Part shown: one piece after another, positions 12,235-24,700 of the stretch
Layout of the letters: every line of letters starts with the position of its first letter
Position numbering within the stretch: position 1 is the first letter of the stretch
NCBI RefSeq assembly: GCF_030272615.1
Contig: NC_081408.1
Span: 404,045,389 to 404,109,388 of the forward strand
Reading direction: 5' to 3'
From: Cryptomeria japonica
Taxonomy: Eukaryota; Streptophyta; Pinopsida; Cupressales; Cupressaceae
DNA: 64,000 nt
Translations under genes and position numbers: made by a program
Notes under the pieces: model-generated
What the model was told of the DNA's origin: nothing
Database searches by the model: none
Seen by the model: the letters and a program-made list of their open reading frames with translations, nothing else

Positions 12235-12530
12235 GGTCGGTAGTGTTTGCTACCCGCAAGTAGCAGTGCTACCAGTCGGCAGTACTGCTACGCGTAGCAA
12301 CACTACCGGTGGGTAGGACTGCTACCGATCGGCAGTACTGCCACGTGGTAGCAGCCCTACCGGTCGGTAGCAGCTGCTACCGGCGATAGCAGCACTATCA
12401 GTCGGTAGGCCTGCTACCGATCGGCAGCAGTACTACCGACAAGTAGTGCCTACTACCGATCGGCAGCAGTACTACCGGCAGGTAGTGACTGCTGCCTCGG
12501 CAGCAGCACTACCGCGGGTAGGCCTTGGCC
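12235..12530. repeat. GC-rich palindromic minisatellite (ctaccg/cggtag units)
   Basis: The stretch is built almost entirely from ctaccgatcggcag, ctaccggtcggtag and cagcagtactaccg words in alternating orientation, for example gctaccgatcggcagtactg and tactaccgatcggcagcagt (seen twice near 12410-12470). CGATCG- and ACCGGT-type palindromes recur every 20-40 bp. It stands out sharply from the AT-rich surroundings and should fold strongly as single-stranded DNA or RNA. Confidence 0.85.
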
Positions 12531-12539
12531 CCCGCGTGA

Positions 12540-14312
12540 CCTTGTACCCTTCGCGGTGCAACCTTTTTTGTACCGTAGATTTAATTTGTATAAATGAAAT
12601 ATTTTTAAAGTTGTTTTTTTTTAATGTTAAATAAAAATAGTAATTTTCAAAGTGATTTTTATTATGTGGTTTAACAAATTTATTTATGGAAATCAAGGCA
12701 TGTATTAGTAATTCAAATTGGTAAAATTGGATATATTCTGGAAATGGATTAAAATGCCTATTAGGAATTCATGTTTTATTCGGTTGAATATTTAATGTGG
12801 AATTAATTTTTGATGGAATATTGAATTGGAAATTGAATAGATGTGAATGTCGTAAAAGAGTGTTTTATTTAATTTTCAATCAATGAAGATGCAAGTGCTT
12901 ATGATGCTGGTTTTCTCAAAGATTGTCCGAGTGCGGACTTAGTGAAATTAGCTTTCCTTGCAAAGAGTTATAATTGAGTTATTTCTCGTCTTTGGTTCAG
13001 TCGTCTTGTGGTGGCGTATTTGGTACCTTTGACCAAGTGATATATGATGACTTCGTTGTCTTGACCATGTAGTGTCTTTGCTTTATGGTTAACCAAGAGT
13101 CAGTATGTCCTTGTTTTGACCACTTGTTTTTGGATAGTGGTGTTATGGTTGTTTGCTTCGCCATAGGGTCCTCATAGAGTGACCATGTTTGCTTAGTGTC
13201 CTTTGAGAGAGTGGCTTTCGAGTGGGGGCCGCGCTCAAAGTGGTTGGCAGGATAACCCATCGAAAGTCAGATAATAAGTGATAATCTTATTAATTGATTA
13301 GGTGGGTAGTTCATAACATTAAATAAGATATTGTACCTCGCGCATAGGTGAATGCTTGTACAGGGCTCATAATGTAGTGAGAAGGCCTAGAATGGCAAAC
13401 CGACCACCTTGTCTTCACGAAAGGCTGGAAGGGTCCGCATGAGACTTAGTTGGAGCCGGAGGTTTGGGAAAGGTTACCAAGATAACCCAGGATGGGGGTC
13501 GAGACCTATGGAGGCCGACCATGGTAACCATCATAAGTTATGCGATGACACTCTCTCTTTAGGTTCACTTGTGTTTTGTGATGTCAAGTCACTTGTGTAT
13601 TTGTGATGTTGAGTCACCAGGATATTGTGGAGTCGTATTGTGTTGTCATGGAGTCGGCCATGTCATGCTTTTGCTTGCTTGAGGGTCTTCTGCTATCTCC
13701 TAGCACGGTGGGGTGATTCCAGTTTGGGATTACATGGTCGGGTGGTAGTGCCACTTCCCATTGGATGTTCTTGTTCGTACCTTCCTGTGAGGATTGGCTT
13801 CGCAGGTGTTTCTGTGATTCGTGGCTCATGCTTTATCTCGTGTTTGGAGATTATTGTTATTTAGAGACCTATGTGGTCATTGTATCATGATCTTATGTAA
13901 CCTTGTAATTGGTTAAGTTGAAACTTTATATGTATATTGAGAGCCATGTATTGAAAGAGCAATGTAATCCTTTGGGATGTAATTTATCAATTTCCTTTAT
14001 GATATGTGTAAATGCTTATTGAAGAGAGATTATATTGTATCCTTTCAATCTTTCAATGGTGTAACCTATTATTGCATATGGCTTAATATGTTCTATGAGT
14101 TTTGATGGATTATTGGATTAACCTTAATTGTAGAATTTAACTTTTGGTTTTAATTCTTCGTTGGTAACCCTTAAGGAATTCTGGTGTAAGTCTTCCGTTT
14201 GTGTTATTATCATGCATGTTGTGTTTTATGCACTTAATATGTTTATACTTTAAAAAAAAAATGTTTCACCCTTGTTGTGGGTTTTCCTTTGGGGTTCCTA
14301 GCAGGGCATTAC
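12540..14312 (+). other. Putative LTR 3' portion ending in gggcattaca
   Basis: This non-coding DNA has an internal block (13380-13560) rich in gg/cc dinucleotides (ggttaccaagataaccc, catggtaacc). It ends in ggttcctagcagggcattaca, a plausible ...CA LTR terminus, 40 bp before the reading frame at 14353. No second copy was found in the window, so the LTR call rests on position and terminus only. Confidence 0.35.
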
Positions 14313-14352
14313 AAAGTTCCAGGTTGATGAGGATTCCCCTCTAAAATCGAAG

Positions 14353-16960
14353 ATGAACTCCAAATGGAAGCAGGTTGGAGATACCAAGCTTGGGCACATC
14401 AATCTTCGAGAGTTCGAGAAGAGGATGCACGGCACGGATACACAGTTACCCACTCCAATTGCATGGAAAATGATGCGAAATGGGATAGTGCATGCTGCTA
14501 GTTTCCTTCCAACAGTTCAGTGTATTGAATTGATTGCAAAATGTTTCAAACATTATAACCTAAAGAATAGAGAAATAGTTGATCCTGATGGCAGAGTGCT
14601 TGCAAATATTGGTGAAGTAGCAATCAGAGAGGCCTTCCGCATCCCTGAATACCACAACACGGTCTATATGACTAGGGATGAAGCAACCCAACTATACAAG
14701 GATAATACGGAGGAGTATGAGGCTAACATCAACCATTCATGGTTGGAGAAGCCTAGAAAAAGTGTTTCAAAGATGCCTAAGACCCTTCTCAGGCCTTATT
14801 TCAAAGAGGACTATGGAGACCTCATTGTCTTATTAAACAAAGTTATGGGCAGCCAGCTAGGTGCTCCTTTCAAACCATGGATATACTATTTTATCCATGA
14901 GGTGCCTTCTGGTGTTAAGATGATAAATTGGGCAAAGATCATAAGTGACAATTTAGATGATCAATTGAGAAACCTGGAGAAGAATGGGACGTTTTATATG
15001 AGTTCCTATTTGATCTACTCCTTAGCCAGAACATACAGATATAGAGACCTTGTGTGTAGAGGAGTTGTTGGAAATAAAGAGAACTAATTCGTCGTCTATG
15101 ATTATTATCCACAATTAAACCTGGAGGAGAAGATTCATTTAAAAAGGGTCAATGATGCATTCCTAAACCCTAAACCTGTTGACCTCGAGGACTATTGGGC
15201 TAGTGTCGCTGATAACTTCAAGATAAGAAAGAGATTATGGTCTAGAATCCCATTGAACTTGATCAGGGCATCCAAGGTATTCCGAGTGGCTGACCAAATT
15301 GAAAAAGATGAATTCGAGCAACCACATTTTGCTAATTTGAGAAACGAGCCCCTTGCTCTAGTTGATTGGACAGATTTTGAAAGATCTAATGTGGCATGTG
15401 ATCGAACACTCCAAATGGTGGGCAGCTCAGAAAACAAAGGAACTCAAAGCAAGGAACGTTCCCTTCACCTATGATCTCATGGGGATTGATGAGTCCATGT
15501 TTTGAATCACTGTGTAACGTCCAGCGGTCCAAGGAATCCAAAAAGTGTTGGATCGAGGAAGAGGAAGGAGCCCACTAAGAACTCAATAAGGGCAAAAGGA
15601 AAGAAGATTACTAGAGAGGTAGATGTGAGCAGACGACAGAAGTCAAATGAAGGTCATTCAACTATAAGTGTTTCATCCATTGCTCCAGTTAGAATTTTGA
15701 TTGATGAGCAAGAGTTAGATAGTGAAATGGGAAGCAAAGAGATGAAGGTTCCTTCTCCCATATTGAGGAAATCATTGGGGAACTAGTTCAGGAACCAATT
15801 CACGAGCCCATTTTCACTAAGGTTGTAGAAGTTGAGAACCTCGAACCTTAGACCAAATTCCTAGATGGCATAATCTCTACGCCTAATGGAATTGAAGATA
15901 ATTTTGATGAAAGTGGTGTGGAACAGTCAACCATCCCTGATTGGTTGAAGGAGAGGATCAAAGCCAAGGTTCCTGAGAAAGTTCACCAAGTAGATAACAC
16001 ATCAGCACTATTGGCTGAATTGAATAAACCAAGTGAAAAGAAAGCACCCAAGCCAGCCAAGAAGTTTTATTTGATTCAAAGAAACAGTGCAGGATTCAAA
16101 TCAGTTTAGGTAGCAGTACCGAAAATAGGCAAAACTCGGGAAGATATCACTCCTGAGGAATATGAGGTCCACTACCATAAGTCTGGGTAAGACCACTAAG
16201 ATCCAAGAGGTCCAAAAATTTGATGATTCCTGCAATACCATGAAGGAGAGGTTAAACAAAGAAGTGGAGAAGAGAAAGAAGTTAGAGGCTGAGAATGAGC
16301 AATGGAAGAAATATGTCCAGCACCTAACAAACCCTATTGATCGGGAGGAGGTACCAGTTACTCTGCCCATACCTCTTCCACAAGAATCAATGAAAGATTA
16401 TGAAGACATGAAGGCCACTTTCAGAGAAGGCAAAGGATGGACTTCTGATTCCTCGGAGCGTGCTGACATACTTGTTGAGAACCTAGTATCCGCATATGAC
16501 TCCACCTCTTCCTTATTGAGCACAATCCAAGACATAGCTAAAGCTTGGGAGGATATTGAAGATATATAGAACAGAATAATCCCATGCTTGAAGACCATCA
16601 GAGGGCTTTCCCAACAAGATCTAGTAGATGGAAAGGTTATTCAGCCTGGTGACATATATGACTTAAGCACTTGGTTCTTTGCTTTGACAACCAGAGTGGA
16701 ATCTTTAAAGAAATCAGAGGCAAGTGTTTGGAGATAGAAAAGACTATCAAAGGTATTCAGGACAAGGTCTTCCTCGTGGTAGCCGAGATATTGCAGCAAG
16801 ATGAAGTGCCAGAGAAACATTTAAGTGCAGAGAATCTGAGGGCCAAAATTCAAGGAAACTTCTTCAAAGTATTAGGGCCGATTCTCAAGGATGATCTCAC
16901 CAGGATTTCGAGCTTCTTGCTCATTGATGAGAACTCCCTAGCACAGACAGTTGATTAGGA
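14353..16960 (+). pseudogene. Broken ORF of unknown family with C-terminal coiled coil, probably retroelement-borne
   Basis: The first 244 codons are open (MNSKWKQVGDTKLGHINLRE start). They end at a TAA (15085) that looks like a mutated CAA, because the same frame continues with FVVYDYYPQLNLEEKIHLKR up to about 15420. There a frameshift moves the sense frame to KWWAAQKTKELKARNVPFTY, which stops at a TGA near 15501. Lysine/arginine-rich linkers follow (15502-15786, SRKRKEPTKNSIRAKGKK; 15918-16109). A charged coiled-coil segment lies at 16162-16569 (KERLNKEVEKRKKLEAENEQ), and a last part at 16671-16958. The N-terminal region (REAFRIPEY, LPTPIAWKMMR) resembles no catalytic family I know. Its position after a putative LTR and its decay suggest an extra ORF of an old retroelement. 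I do not assign a function. Confidence 0.55.
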
Positions 16961-18733
16961 GAACACTCTCGCCACATGTACCGATGACATGGACATGGTT
17001 GATTACCAAATTGGCAGCTTGCCACATGTCACCATGGAGGAAGTTTGACCACTTGCGTCTAGATACATTGAATTTGTAGCTTCCAGAAAGGAAACCAGAC
17101 ACCCATTTCACTAAAATTAGCAGTTGTGCCACTTGTCTTGTTTTCTCTTTATCAAATTAATAGAGTTTTAGGAAACCCTAATTAGGGTTTCGATCTTTCA
17201 ATCTGGGCCCTTGATCACTATTCGATCTCGGCCATTCAAAACTTTTTGTGCGACTATGTAAGGTTTCCTCCTCTCATTTGGAGAGTGTGAGGTTTTTGAA
17301 ATATTGTTGCGAGAGGTCATTTTTTGGATAATATATTGCTTGTGTGCTTTTTAGGCTTTGTAATCTCTCTTATCTGAATTGATTGGCAAGGTTTTCAATT
17401 TCTTCAACACTATAGATTAGAATTTACTTTATGTTGTTAGATGAATGCAAGATTTGATAAGTATTGATCCGTGGTGTATCTCCGCTCATACTTTTGATGA
17501 ACAAATGATTTTTGTTCATTGTGTATAGTTAGTCTAAGCTTTCCTTTGTGTATGCTTAACTTCCGATCATAAGCACATCCCTTGAAGATTGCATCCACTT
17601 TGTGTAGTTGTCCTAAGCGTGGCGAAGCAAAGCATGGTTACTGAGTTCACCTAGTCAATACCATCTCTTGAATTCTTAGGAGTAGAATGGATCTTCTAAA
17701 CCCTTGTCATTTTGTCCTTTTTTTTGAAAGTCTAAGCCCAAAACTCCTATTAAAAAAAAGAGAAGAGCATCAATTGTTAAATTTGTCTAAGTCCTAAGAT
17801 TGTGAACAATCCAAGCATAAGTCCCTTTGTGTATTACCAGCATATCGCAACGCCCATTGAGCTTATCCACACGTCAAGACCTGACAAAAGAAACCTTGGA
17901 ATTGTCATATGATCTTCTCGCAATCTTAGCATACGCAGTGATTTTGTTCAAGAGAGGATAGAGTGTCTTTGGACATTTTATTCTGAGTTTGGTGAATGAT
18001 AAAACACACACCAACAAATCAGAAGCACAATGTATCATTCCACTTACTGTTTAAATCTGTTTGTACATTTTAAACAAACAATGGCAGAAAAATTACCAAG
18101 AAGCACTTGTTATAAACATGAAAGATGACAAAGAAAAGCTGAAAAGACGGATTGAATCACTGACATATCTGGTTATTCAGTGAATGGACTTCTTCCTTCT
18201 TACTCCTAAATTTTCCAAAACATCCCCAAACAGAGGGACATGTCAATACCCCCAAGGATGCCTCCTCAAAGAACCCTAACCACAATGCTATGGACAAAGG
18301 CATTGTTCATGTTTGTCATGCCTTATTGTTGATGGGGGCTTTACTAAATCCATAAGAAATGCAAATTACACACTTATCCTTGATATTTTTGGATTTTACA
18401 TCCAAGAATGCATTGTAACGAAAATCCTTTTCACAAGTGAGAAACTGACAAAATAACAAGCAAAGATGACAATACTAAATAGTTTCCAAAGCTGGTAGGG
18501 AAAGTATTGATTACAGCAGCTCTAAAAGTGTAACTTTCACAGCCTAAATTCCCTATATGCTTCCCAAAAAGACTCGCATTTCAAACTCTCATCTATAACC
18601 TTTTAGTCATATCTGAAAATAAACGGAATATAGAATATTAGAAAAAGGTGATATAAACATCATTTGACCCCTGTGGAAAACATGTTAAAATTATTTATTG
18701 CATAATAACTTAAAGGCGAAGAAACAAACTTAC
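16961..18733. other. Non-coding DNA, partly LUC7RL intron 8
   Basis: No supported gene. The interval before 18000 continues the retroelement-like DNA. From about 18000 it becomes AT-rich and intron-like up to the donor of LUC7RL exon 8 at 18733. The expected next LUC7RL exon, encoding the second zinc finger, is not recognisable here. Confidence 0.45.
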
Positions 18734-18796
18734 AATGCGAACATCAAGGGAGGTGTACTTTGAAGAATCTGTTGTTGGTTCCTGCCTTGCACCAAG
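18734..18796 (-). CDS. LUC7RL: LUC7RL exon 8 (last one seen)
   Basis: Acceptor GGGGTAG|CTTGGT and donor ATT|GTAAGT. 63 nt, phase 0 on both sides. It encodes LGARQEPTTDSSKYTSLDVR-I, the segment just before the second zinc finger in the family. The following exon should begin with (T)DQKLRVCDICG and is not found in 1-18733. Confidence 0.92.
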
Positions 18797-21700
18797 CTAC
18801 CCCAAAAATCATGGATTAGTGAAATAAAATTTACCATTTAAGCAAACATTAAATTCTGGATCATTCAACAAAATGGAAAGAATATAAATCTTTACAAACC
18901 AAAATGATTATGTTATTAAAAGAAAATTGGCATCTTTAACAAAAATGTTACCTTCAAAATATATAAGCATAACTGTAGCTAATAAAAAATTTCAACACTG
19001 GGGAGCAACTGAAACACATACCTAAAGGGCAAAACAATAAGAAGCACAATTTTTTTTAAACCTGAAAATGTCATGCAGAAAAATACCTTCTTAAGAGCTT
19101 CTGCCTCCTCCATAGCCTTTTGTGCTTCATCAACCATTCCTAATTCGCCTATAAAACAGCAAAATGATAATAATGAGATATATCAATAAATGCAGTCAAC
19201 TAAACCTATACAAAGATGTTGAAATTAAATATGAAAACTTTTCTTTTGCATGATGTTATTAAGCACTTCAAACATATGGCATGGATAAGGTGCAAAACAT
19301 GAATCAAAAAGCAGAAAAAAATAAGCAAATATCAAAAAGGTGCAAAATCCACAATCACTTTACATAATGCATTATTCACAATCTGCATTCTCAGGGTGTG
19401 CCATTTTATATATTTTGCAAACAGTAAGCCAATTAGAAAACACTTTCTTAAAACTGGATAGGTCATTTTGATTGGTGGAAAACATTGTAACATTCTAAAT
19501 TATTTGGGTCTGTGGCACACAGATACAACATTTTATTTTTATTTTTTTTGTGGGCGAGGGGAGCAAGATGGTTTGGTGGGACAGGGATAGCAGAGATGTG
19601 GAGAATGTTGGGGTTGCTTTTCCTATGATTTCATCTGTGTAGAAAATTTCCACTAGCCATAGGTGATTCTGTTCAAAGCAGCTGTGATAATTTTCTGTTG
19701 TGAGCAATTTGTGGGAGTGTTTCTGTAATCAGCAGCTTGTTCCAAGACTGGTCGTTAATAAAGCAACCAGGCATGACTTTTAAAGAAAAGTTAGTGTATG
19801 ACTTTGTTTCAGACAAAAAAAGAGAAGAAAATAAATGAAATGCGTACGCTTGCAGGATTACAGGAAGACTGGGAATGCTATTCTTGTCATAAACATTATT
19901 TGTTGGATAGGATAGTGTGGCTAACATGGGTTAGCGTATGGGTGTAGAACCTCATAATTAAGCTCTTTCTTCCATTGTGACAGCTTGCTAATGTAACTTG
20001 TGTTGATTGTAACTAGGGATATAGGGGTTCGGATTGCCTTAAGGCAACATCCGAACCCCATTTTAGGACCGGGTCCTATCCTAGGGTAACGTGACCCTAT
20101 CCTATTCACAATGCCACGCTATGCTAAATACACGCCATTTAGCATTGGAGCCAAAAAAAAACCAAGGAGGCCGACTTACATTTCAAAGAATAAAGGATGC
20201 ATATAAATAAATGACAATTTGCAAGTCAATCAATCATCAAGTTCAATAATATACAAGGCGATTTAGCTCTGCTGTGCGAAGTCTTAAGAAGGGTGCGAAC
20301 TTAAGGAAGATTGCAAACTTATTCAGCTTGGTGCGAAATTGTCCAAGAGGACATAGTGAATCTTGATGCAAGCCTTTGAAGCATACAAGGGACAGATCTG
20401 ATATGTGAAGATCAGATTCAAGCTAAGTATTGTACTTATATTTAGAGGAGAATATATAATCTGACCTGTGGGTCTTTCATGCTGGGTTTTTCCTCCTTGG
20501 AGGTTTTCCCAGGGTATGCTTGTTTGTCTGCTGTTCTATTTCTGATTTATGTTGGCTTATTAAATACTGCAAATCTGATTACAATCTAGGGCACAATTAA
20601 TCTATGTTAGCGTATGGGTGTAGAACCTCATAATTAAGCTCTTTCTTCCATTGTGACAGCTTGCTAATGTAACTTGCATATTATTCAATTCTCAAACCTA
20701 GATGTAGAGAAAATTAGTATTGTGCAAACAGCACATAAGTATTAGATAGCATCTCTGAATGCATACTTCAAGTTTAAAACATATGCTGATGAAATAAAAG
20801 AAAAATGGGCTGAATACACATAGATTCAAGGCACAGTGAAATTTAAAGGGTATGTTTCCCATTATAACAAATAGCGTTTCCCATTATGAACTAATGCCTG
20901 ACACCGCAGTGCATCTTAGAATCATCATACCAAGCTCCTCTGCTTTCTTCAGCTTCTCAATTATCATTTCCTGTGTCCGTGCATCAGGAGGTAGAGGCAA
21001 TGGTGCAATTGGTGGAGCATTCTGAATTGGTTGAGGCATCAAAGCTCTGTCCTTATTAAATGCCTCTAAAAGCAACATTGCCTGTTAATAAACATATAGC
21101 ACAGTAGTAAAAAGGGAAGTTAATGACATTATATATTGACATATACAAGATAGGATGCAATATAATGAGGTATATACATATTACACATCTTTCATTAAAT
21201 GAAAAAATAAAATAATACAAAAGTTCTTACTTGTTTATCAGCTCGCTTAGCTCTAAGTTCTTCAACTTGCTCCATAACCCTGATCTTATTATCACTTTTT
21301 CCTTCCAATTCTGCAGCAAAGGGACCATATCCTCTTGTAAGCAAATAAATCCTCATTAATATTTAACTAGATCATACCTCATGCAATGTCAGAGTGTTTT
21401 TCTTCACAGAAGGTAGGATTAATTGATAACTTATTTCAAAATATCAAGCACACCAGAGAGCTGATAAACTTGTGCAAACTTGAGTCATTGTTATGAATTT
21501 TACAGAATTTTGGGGCTTTCAAACTATCAGTTTGTATTTACAAAAACTGAAGAAATATTTTTCTTTCTTTTCTCAATATTTTCAAACACATAAGAACTAT
21601 ATTTACTAACTACAGAAGACTTCTCTGGAAAGTAGTCTGATAATAATATCATCTTAATATTGGATGATTATATCTAATTCTACATATTTAACAATGTCAA

Positions 21701-24700
21701 CTATAAAATGAACTTAGAAAAAGACATCAGAGCATCAGTTTTGAAACTCCCAGATCTTTTCTGGGATGTGAAAAAATGGATTTGGGTTGGGAAGGATAAA
21801 GAACAAATGGGAATGCATTAAAATGAATTAAGTGGAAACAAAAAAATGAATAAAAACGGAATCAAGAAAGTTCAAATTCCAAATATTGTCAAATTTGTTG
21901 ACCAGGGTGTTTAGGACTCCATTACAGAAAAGAGCAGCAAATGTACATCCATTTGAGTCTTGTGATTCCTTGTATAGCCTCTCTGATCCCCAGTAAACAA
22001 AATCCAATAAGAGCCTTTAAAGACCCCATGTTACATAGAATTATAGTAACAAATGCATAAATTGACAAAATATTTCAATTAATACTCACACTATAGGCAT
22101 ATAGTTTATGTGCAGTTAGGGTTAATAAATGTCTATATCATAAAAAACCATGGAACCTGTTCCAGACCTTCCTACAAACTCTAATGCTATTTCTGCTACA
22201 GCCAACAAGGGCAGGTCTTCAAGTACCATTGCAGATGATAGGGATGTCTTGGTGCTGGCTCTGGAGGATTCTATGGCTGGCTTGCATCTAGCAGCTGCAA
22301 AGACCATGTCTGTTGCTGATTGGTTCCATGAAACAGAACGGAAGGATGCTTTGGCTGGGCTTTGCAATGATGGTGCTCCAATTATGCATGGTTGCATGAG
22401 GTCACATTTGCGTGACAAGTTCCATGTACCTCCAAGTGCAATGCAGGGATTGCATAAGAAAAGTTATGTTGATAAATGCATTAGTTTGGTTGTTGTGAGT
22501 GCTGTTGGCTATGTTCATGTCCATCATATTTGAAAAGGTCTGGTTTGGATATTCTGAGACCAAAATAAATCAGAAAAGGTCTCTGGTTTGGATTTATTGT
22601 GACATTCTGAGACTTGGAAACTTGGGGAAACAGAACGGAAGGATGCTTTGGCTGGGCTTTGCAATGATGGTGCTCCAATTATGCATGGTTGCATGAGGTC
22701 ACATTTGCATGCCAAGTTCCATGTACCTCCAAGTGCAATGCAGGGATTGCATAAGAAAAGTTATGTTGATAAATGTATTAGTTTGGTTGTTGTGGGTGCT
22801 GTTGGCTATGTTCATGTCCATCATATTTGAAAAGGTCTGGTTTGGATATTCTGAGACCAAAATAAATCAGAAAAGGTCTCTGGTTTGGATTTATTGTGAC
22901 ATTCTGAGACTTGGAAACTTGGGGAAACATCCCCCCACAGCACCACCACTTCCGCTACCTCTACCAGGGACACCACCGGGTTGCTTGCTATATGGCACAT
23001 GCCATTACATACTGATTGCAACCTTTCACTTTGTGAAAACTAGTTAGCCTTTCATGGGTCACTCACAGAGATGTTACATTGCAGATTTTGCCTTATAGAA
23101 TTCAGATCACCTCTACTTTTATATCAGCACCGCCCGCCCACCACCGCTCCACTAATGTCCCCTCGCTGTCCCCTCAACGTCCCCAGATTCAGGCCCTTTG
23201 TCCCTTGGTCCCCGAAACCCATCCTCCCGTCAAGAAACTCAGTGGAACATTGATTAGAACAAACGTAATGATATAATTTAATCCCCAGCTAAGATTTCAT
23301 AATTATTGTGTTAAATTATTCATCATTATGGATCAACAGAATTCTCAAGCCTGTGCAGCAAATCTTTTGCTTTTTCTCTCTTTATGTGATAGTTGTTTCA
23401 TTACAAGTGATTTCTGAGAGCTATAGGGTTGAAGAATCAAATCTAACATGGAATTGGATCCCATCTACAATTTTTTGTCCATTTCTTGAAAGATTTGGCC
23501 TTGAGTGTTCAAGCGATGCATCTTTGAGCAAAACGAACCTACCATTGCATCTAGAACGTCCAAAAACCCTAAAATCACTTGTTAAAACACTCAAACAAAG
23601 TTTGAAAAAATCGAGGCAAAAAATAGAGTTGAAAATTCGAATCGAAAACTTTGTGTGATCATGCACATCCGTTCAGTCATATGACATACATGATGTTTGC
23701 CGCTGCCACCATAAAACCTGTCATCTTGTACGTTTAAAATATAAAAAATATATTATTTTTATTCAAAGAATGGGGTTTTTTTTGCTACAGGCTCCATGTG
23801 GCCACACCAGTGGATGTTCCTACCAACAGGTAGCAAAACCACCTCAGCTACATCAAAAACCAACATTAAAAACCAAAGACAGTTTTGTAATTTGCAATGA
23901 TAGTTTTTTACGTTTCTACAGTTTTCTCAAAACACTAGCTTTCGCAATTTGGGAGAATATTCTAACCAAGGGAATATACCAATGATTGTGTTTGCTGATG
24001 TCACAATGACATCAATAGTGTCCATCTAGCCCAACCCTACCTTTTTTGCCCCAAAAGAGAATTTTTTTACATAACTTGACCATACAATGTTGAAAATTAG
24101 CAAACAAGATATCCTTGAAATGTTGGTTCTGAGCACTATACAATGGTGCTAGTATATTTCTCGAATTTTGCTGCAGGTACATTTTATCACATGTCGAAGT
24201 CAGACTTTTTTTATCACATGTCGAAGTCAAATCTTTTTTGGCTCCTGAGATCATAATTTTTTTCTTGGATCTCTGGTTTTTACAATTCTTGTGGTGTTGG
24301 AATGGTATTGCAGAACTCTTCACAGCTATCCATGCATTTTTTCCAATTTTTGCCCCAAGTATCCTTTATTAAATTTGCCATTATTTCACATTCTAGTTGA
24401 TTACTTGAACACTTTGCCACCTAGAAAAGTTTTATTTGCATGCACTGACCTCATTTCAACTAACCCATATGTAATTTTACCATGTGGTCATATTTGGGCA
24501 TTTTAAATATCCATTCAATACACATCCTTCATTTGTAAATGCACTAAAATAAAGTCACATAATGTACATATATTTTGGGGATCTTGCACATTATGTTGTT
24601 CCCTTTTTTATACTCGTACTACTTTATGAAGTGCCATGAGAGGTTTGTTGTGTAGGTTTTGTTATTTGCAACAACAACATTGATGCGAATGTGCCTTGTT

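Noticed and set aside
18555-18615. Minus-strand segment after ATTTTCAG resembling a decayed LUC7RL zinc-finger-2 exon (TATGACTAAAAG, then AGAGTTTGAAATGCGAG).
   Set aside because: Matching DQKLRVCDICGAF needs a stop and several insertions or deletions; the similarity is too weak to call.
22821-23276. Proline-rich short frames around the C-rich block.
   Set aside because: Several frames are open at once because of base composition, with no motif.
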